From: Clostridium sp. CAG:253
Lineage (GTDB): Bacteria; Bacillota; Clostridia; Lachnospirales; Lachnospiraceae
Direction of reading: 5' to 3'
DNA length: 7,293 bases
Assembly: GCA_000436755.1 (NCBI GenBank)
Contig: FR887297.1
Location: 1,148 to 8,440 of the forward strand
Shown one piece after another: positions 4,418 to 7,293 of the stretch. Below the pieces are notes generated by a model. It made no database searches. It had not been told where the DNA came from and was given only the letters and a program-made list of their open reading frames with translations. The first letter of the stretch is position 1. Each line of letters starts with the position of its first letter. A program made the translations under genes and the position numbers.

Positions 4418-5035
4418 TCATAAACGTTTTTTCCTGCATGCAATCTTGCAAAAAACAACTGCTACCAGTGTACTCACCCCCGTTGCTATAAGTCCCGGAA
4501 CGACTATCCCCACCGGATTTACACTGCCATACTGACTTCTATACGCTATTATGTTTACCGGTATCAACTGAAGCGATGATATATTTATTACAAGGAATGT
4601 GCACATTTCATTACTTGCTCTTAATTTCACTTTTGATATATCAACATTTTTTTCCACAAGGCGTGCACGTTCTATCTTTGCCATCTCCTTTATTGCTTTC
4701 AGTCCCATAGGTGTCGCTGCCCAGCCAAGACCAAGTATATTTGCAACCATATTTGCCGTTATATATTCATTTACCACATGCTTCTCATCAATTTCAGGAA
4801 ATAAAAAACGTACCATCGGAGACAATAATTTTGTCATTTTATCCATAAGTCCGGACTGCCTTGCGACCTCCATTATTCCGCACCACATAGCCATAACGCC
4901 AAGCATTGTTATCGCAAGTGAAACGGCTTCCCCCGAACTGTCAATAATAGAATCTGACAAAGCTTTCGCCTGACCACATGCCACACCATACGATAATCCC
5001 CCAAGTATCATAAATGCCCATATATAATTAAGCAT
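4418..5035 (-). CDS. spmA: Spore maturation protein A, nucleoside-recognition (Gate) membrane protein
   Basis: 205 aa from the ATG at 5035, which has GGAGGTG 4-5 bases upstream. An in-frame TTG at 5050 would add five residues but would place the ribosome site inside the gene, so it is less likely. The protein begins MLNYIWAFMILGGLSYG, a first membrane segment, and shows the family blocks WCGIMEVARQSGLMD (51-65), NMVANILGLGWAATPMGLKA (95-114) and TFLVINISSLQLIP (146-159), with a final membrane segment and basic end RKKRL. SpmA with SpmB is needed for core dehydration of endospores in Bacillus and Clostridium; the molecular activity is unsettled. Length is normal. Unlike the usual spmA-spmB order, no spmB follows: the DNA beyond the stop is the islet with toxin and IS. 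The last 25 bases of the gene region are duplicated at 2405-2429. Confidence 0.9.
   Translation of the reverse strand: MLNYIWAFMILGGLSYGVACGQAKALSDSIIDSSGEAVSLAITMLGVMAMWCGIMEVARQSGLMDKMTKLLSPMVRFLFPEIDEKHVVNEYITANMVANILGLGWAATPMGLKAIKEMAKIERARLVEKNVDISKVKLRASNEMCTFLVINISSLQLIPVNIIAYRSQYGSVNPVGIVVPGLIATGVSTLVAVVFCKIACRKKRL
4420..4444. repeat. Right copy of 25-bp direct repeat, at the spmA 3' end
   Basis: Identical to 2405-2429 and overlapping the final codons of spmA (from the stop codon through KIACRKKRL). With the left copy it brackets about 2 kb containing the IS, the structured motifs and the toxin locus. Looks like an attachment site pair at a gene end, though no integrase is present in the window. 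Confidence 0.75.
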
Positions 5036-5102
5036 CTGCACCTCCGCCAAAAATTACACGTTAAATAATATTCATCACTCACCCAAATATACCATGTATT
5101 AC

Positions 5103-5130
5103 TTTATATGCACCGGCTCTTTTTTTGCAA
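5103..5130 (-). promoter_or_regulatory. Candidate spmA promoter
   Basis: Minus strand: TTGCAA (5130 to 5125), 16-base spacer, TATAAA (5108 to 5103). The overlapping word TGCATA also fits a sigma-G type -35, but no convincing sigma-G -10 follows at the right distance. Sporulation control is expected from the family and not proven by the sequence. Confidence 0.35.
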
Positions 5131-5146
5131 AAGCAAATCTAAACGC

Positions 5147-5183
5147 AAAAAATCAGCATACCCCAAACTCATGCTGATTTTTT
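5147..5183. terminator. Strong terminator between the ATPase gene and spmA
   Basis: Perfect 13-pair stem AAAAAATCAGCAT (5147-5159) with ATGCTGATTTTTT (5171-5183), 11-base loop, A-run on one side and T-run on the other. It lies about 40 bases past the stop of the gene ending at 5222, so its main job is leftward termination. Confidence 0.9.
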
Positions 5184-5221
5184 GTTGTTTTTCATATTTT
5201 GGTATTTTGAAACGATTATTT

Positions 5222-6934
5222 TTACCCTATCAATACTTTTTTCCCTTCAAATGCAAATCCATAATGTTTTATCCTGTCTTTCTCTATCCCCAATTGTATG
5301 ATTTCATCATCATATCTCTTTTCTTCTATCTGCCTGTGAGCCGCTTTCACCGTATCTTTAAGCTGTTTTTCATCCTCACTGTCATATACCTTAAATTCAA
5401 TAACAATTGCCGGTAATTTTTTATTTTTTATATCCTTTGGCACCATCATTATATCATATCTTCCAAATCCACTTTCCCTATTTGATTTTATGATATAATT
5501 TTCTCTTTCTCCTACCATAATTCCTAATACAAAACCATGGTAAAAACGCTCAGGTTCAATATATTCCGATGGTTTATTTCCAACATCAAAATAACTAAAC
5601 GTCGCAAGTGCTATTTTATTCATAAAATAATTCATAGCTTTTATATCACCTTTTATCAAGGCAATAACAAATTCATCTGATGTGTTACGTATTGTTTTAA
5701 ACCATCCACTTATCAATTTTTGAAACATTATTCTTACTTCCAAATTTGTAAGACTAAGTTCATATTTTCCACTGATTTCACAGTTATCTGCATTTTCAAC
5801 TTTTAAATATCCACTTGCAAGAAACAAACTCCATATTGCATTTTCATCATAATCAAGCTGATTAAATACTATCTGCTCATCAATGTCAACTGTTATGCTT
5901 TCTCCATTTAAAAGCTTTTCCATTGACTTTTTAACTTCCGGCGAAGCACTTTGTATCAATTTCCCTGCAAGCTCATTTGAACTCGTATCGACCCAGTATG
6001 TTTTCAATTTTCTTTCATCAATAAAGTTTGTTATAGACCAAGGATTATATATATCTTTACTTTTGCCAAATGAAAATCCATCATACCATTGTTTTACATC
6101 TTCCTTTCTATCCGAAATTCCAACTTCATCCAATGCCTTAAAAACTTCATCCTCTGTAAATCCAAAACACGTTTCGTACATATTGCTTGTTGTCGATACT
6201 ATCCTCAAATTGTTCAAATCCGAAAACATGCTTTCTTTAGATATTCTGGTAATACCTGTCATTATTGCTCTGTCCAGATACGGGTTAGTCTTAAATGTTG
6301 CATTAAAGAAAACACGCATAAAACCTACCATTTCATCCCAATATCCTCCCAAATATGCTTCCTGAAGAGGTGTATCGTATTCGTCTAAAAAAATGAGTAC
6401 TTTTTTTCCATAATATCTTTCTAATAAAAATGACAAATTTTTTATCGCTCTGCAAATTACATCTTCAGAAATTTCTTTATTTATATTTGTATTGTTTGAA
6501 TACGCATCTAACGCCTTAAACACACCCTTTTCGGCATCTGTTATTTCATCTGTTTCAATTAAATATGAATGTGTTCTATATACATCACTTATAACAGATA
6601 TAATGCTATTTTTTGCATTTTTAAAATTATCGTCTTTTACATCAGCAAAACTTAAATTTATAACCGGATAAGTTCCCTGCAATTTTCTGTACTTCTCATC
6701 TGTCCATATTTCAAACTTTTCAAACAAATCTGCCCGATTCATATATTTATTTGAAAAAAAACAATTCAGCATACTCATATTTAATGTTTTTCCAAATCTT
6801 CTTGGTCTGGTAATAAGTGTAACATCGTCCTGAGACTCCCACCATTGTTTTATAAAATACGTTTTATCGACGTAAAAGCAATCGGACATTATCAACGACT
6901 CATAATTTTGTTTTCCAATTCCCACGGTATGCAT
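5222..6934 (-). CDS. AAA-ATPase-like protein with C-terminal PD-(D/E)XK nuclease-like domain
   Basis: 570 aa from the ATG at 6934, which has AGAGAGGA six bases upstream; an in-frame ATG at 6967 lacks a ribosome site. The start VGIGKQNYESLI...FYVDKTYFIKQW and the loop RPRRFGKT (43-50, Walker A-like) mark the AAA-ATPase-like family found in many copies in gut Clostridia and Bacteroidetes. Walker B is LIFLDEYDTPL (180-190). Further family blocks are TGITRISKESMFSDLNNL (227-244), WYDGFSFG (283-290) and YNPWSITNF (296-304). The C-terminal part has the nuclease-like signature FYHGFVLGIM (465-473), SGFGRYDIMMVP (488-499, Asp 494) and VIEFKV (511-516, Glu 513 and Lys 515). All expected catalytic residues are present, so the gene looks intact. 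The biological role of the family is unknown; roles in mobile DNA or defence have been suggested because of the domains. It stands alone, with a terminator after it. Confidence 0.9.
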   Translation of the reverse strand: MHTVGIGKQNYESLIMSDCFYVDKTYFIKQWWESQDDVTLITRPRRFGKTLNMSMLNCFFSNKYMNRADLFEKFEIWTDEKYRKLQGTYPVINLSFADVKDDNFKNAKNSIISVISDVYRTHSYLIETDEITDAEKGVFKALDAYSNNTNINKEISEDVICRAIKNLSFLLERYYGKKVLIFLDEYDTPLQEAYLGGYWDEMVGFMRVFFNATFKTNPYLDRAIMTGITRISKESMFSDLNNLRIVSTTSNMYETCFGFTEDEVFKALDEVGISDRKEDVKQWYDGFSFGKSKDIYNPWSITNFIDERKLKTYWVDTSSNELAGKLIQSASPEVKKSMEKLLNGESITVDIDEQIVFNQLDYDENAIWSLFLASGYLKVENADNCEISGKYELSLTNLEVRIMFQKLISGWFKTIRNTSDEFVIALIKGDIKAMNYFMNKIALATFSYFDVGNKPSEYIEPERFYHGFVLGIMVGERENYIIKSNRESGFGRYDIMMVPKDIKNKKLPAIVIEFKVYDSEDEKQLKDTVKAAHRQIEEKRYDDEIIQLGIEKDRIKHYGFAFEGKKVLIG

Positions 6935-7095
6935 AAATATCCTCTCTCCCTCAAAAATGACAGGCATACTGTATCAATATAACATTAACTTCCACACCAA
7001 AATATTAACAATACATTGATACATTACTCAGCCCATATTAAACCCATATTTTTATAAACATTTTAACATACCTGCATATGAATTACCATAAACAA
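6935..7095. promoter_or_regulatory. Intergenic region upstream of the ATPase gene with an inverted 9-bp repeat
   Basis: TGTATCAAT at 6970-6978 and its exact inverse ATTGATACA at 7015-7023 lie 36 bases apart, flanking the region where the promoter of the ATPase gene should be. ATACATT also occurs twice in tandem (7011-7024 area), and ATATGGG twice on the minus strand at about 7034-7051. I could not settle on one promoter; no clear terminator for the iron-sulfur gene was seen. Confidence 0.3.
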
Positions 7096-7293
7096 TTATT
7101 TTTTCTTCATCCTATGAGGGCAGACCATAAAACAGCGTCCGCAGCTTATACACTCCCCTTCCCTCATACCTGCTTCGTCATATTTAAGATGAACCGGGCA
7201 CTTGTTTGTACATGCCTTACATCCATTAAAACACTTTTCTTCTTTTTTCTTTACACTGAACAAAAAGTTTTTAGGCAGAAGTGAAAATACTGC
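7096..7293 (-). CDS. 4Fe-4S dicluster protein, C-terminal end (partial)
   Basis: 65 residues of an open frame enter from the right edge and stop at TAA 7096. Two cysteine clusters are plain: CFNGCKACTNKCP (C-x3-C-x2-C-x3-CP) and CISCGRCFMVCP (C-x2-C-x2-C-x3-CP), separated by about 18 residues, followed by a short basic end RMKKK. Each should bind one [4Fe-4S] cluster. The segment before them (AVFSLLPKNFLFSVKKKEE) looks like a chain continuing from a larger protein rather than a start, so this may be the tail of a membrane polyferredoxin (NapH-like) or of a ferredoxin-domain oxidoreductase. The rest lies outside the window, so the electron partner cannot be told. Confidence 0.85.
   Translation of the reverse strand, partial: AVFSLLPKNFLFSVKKKEEKCFNGCKACTNKCPVHLKYDEAGMREGECISCGRCFMVCPHRMKKK

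Noticed and set aside
5883..6388. Rightward frames inside the ATPase gene
   Set aside because: Antisense to conserved motifs (Walker B, TGITRISKESMF); no ribosome site.
7078..7284. Rightward frame of 68 codons over the iron-sulfur gene
   Set aside because: The opposite strand has two perfect cysteine clusters; the rightward frame has no pattern.
1..7293. tRNA, rRNA, CRISPR array or known riboswitch
   Set aside because: No cloverleaf, no regularly spaced direct repeats and no recognised aptamer core was seen on either strand.

Overview
The window is AT-rich, uses Firmicutes-style signals (strong AGGAGG-type ribosome sites, TTGACA/TATAAT promoters, U-tailed hairpin terminators) and carries gene types common in gut Lachnospiraceae: secreted multi-domain carbohydrate-active proteins with Lys/Thr-rich Ig-like tails, a spore maturation protein A homologue, and a large AAA-ATPase-like/PD-(D/E)XK protein. 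My best guess is a Lachnospira/Eubacterium eligens/Roseburia-like plant-polysaccharide degrader; this is inference, not a match to a database. Every convincing protein gene reads on the minus strand.

Layout from left to right. (1) 1-2018: two neighbouring secreted proteins that share a homologous N-terminal, carbohydrate-binding-like domain. The left one runs off the edge just as a GH43-like catalytic domain begins; the right one has the same domain, a Pro/Thr/Glu linker and a Lys-rich Ig-like tail but no catalytic domain. They are separated by a terminator. (2) 2019-2402: promoter, leader and palindromes, no gene. (3) 2405-4444: an islet of about 2 kb bracketed by an identical 25-bp direct repeat whose right copy is the 3' end of the spmA gene. 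It holds a decayed IS transposase, two inverted copies of a structured palindromic motif of unknown nature, and a compact unannotated locus: a 28-aa single-membrane-segment peptide of the holin-like type I toxin kind, with a convergent, promoter-equipped short antisense RNA over its 3' end. (4) 4418-5035: spmA, with no spmB beside it. (5) 5222-6934: the AAA-ATPase-like/PD-(D/E)XK protein, closed by a strong terminator. (6) 7096-7293: the C-terminal end of a two-cluster 4Fe-4S protein that continues off the right edge.

The two secreted proteins are probably co-used in binding and cutting of a plant cell-wall polysaccharide. The other genes look like single-gene transcription units without an obvious shared pathway. 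The most noteworthy content is the islet: the putative toxin/antisense-RNA pair and the duplicated structured motif with divergent but still pairing stems.
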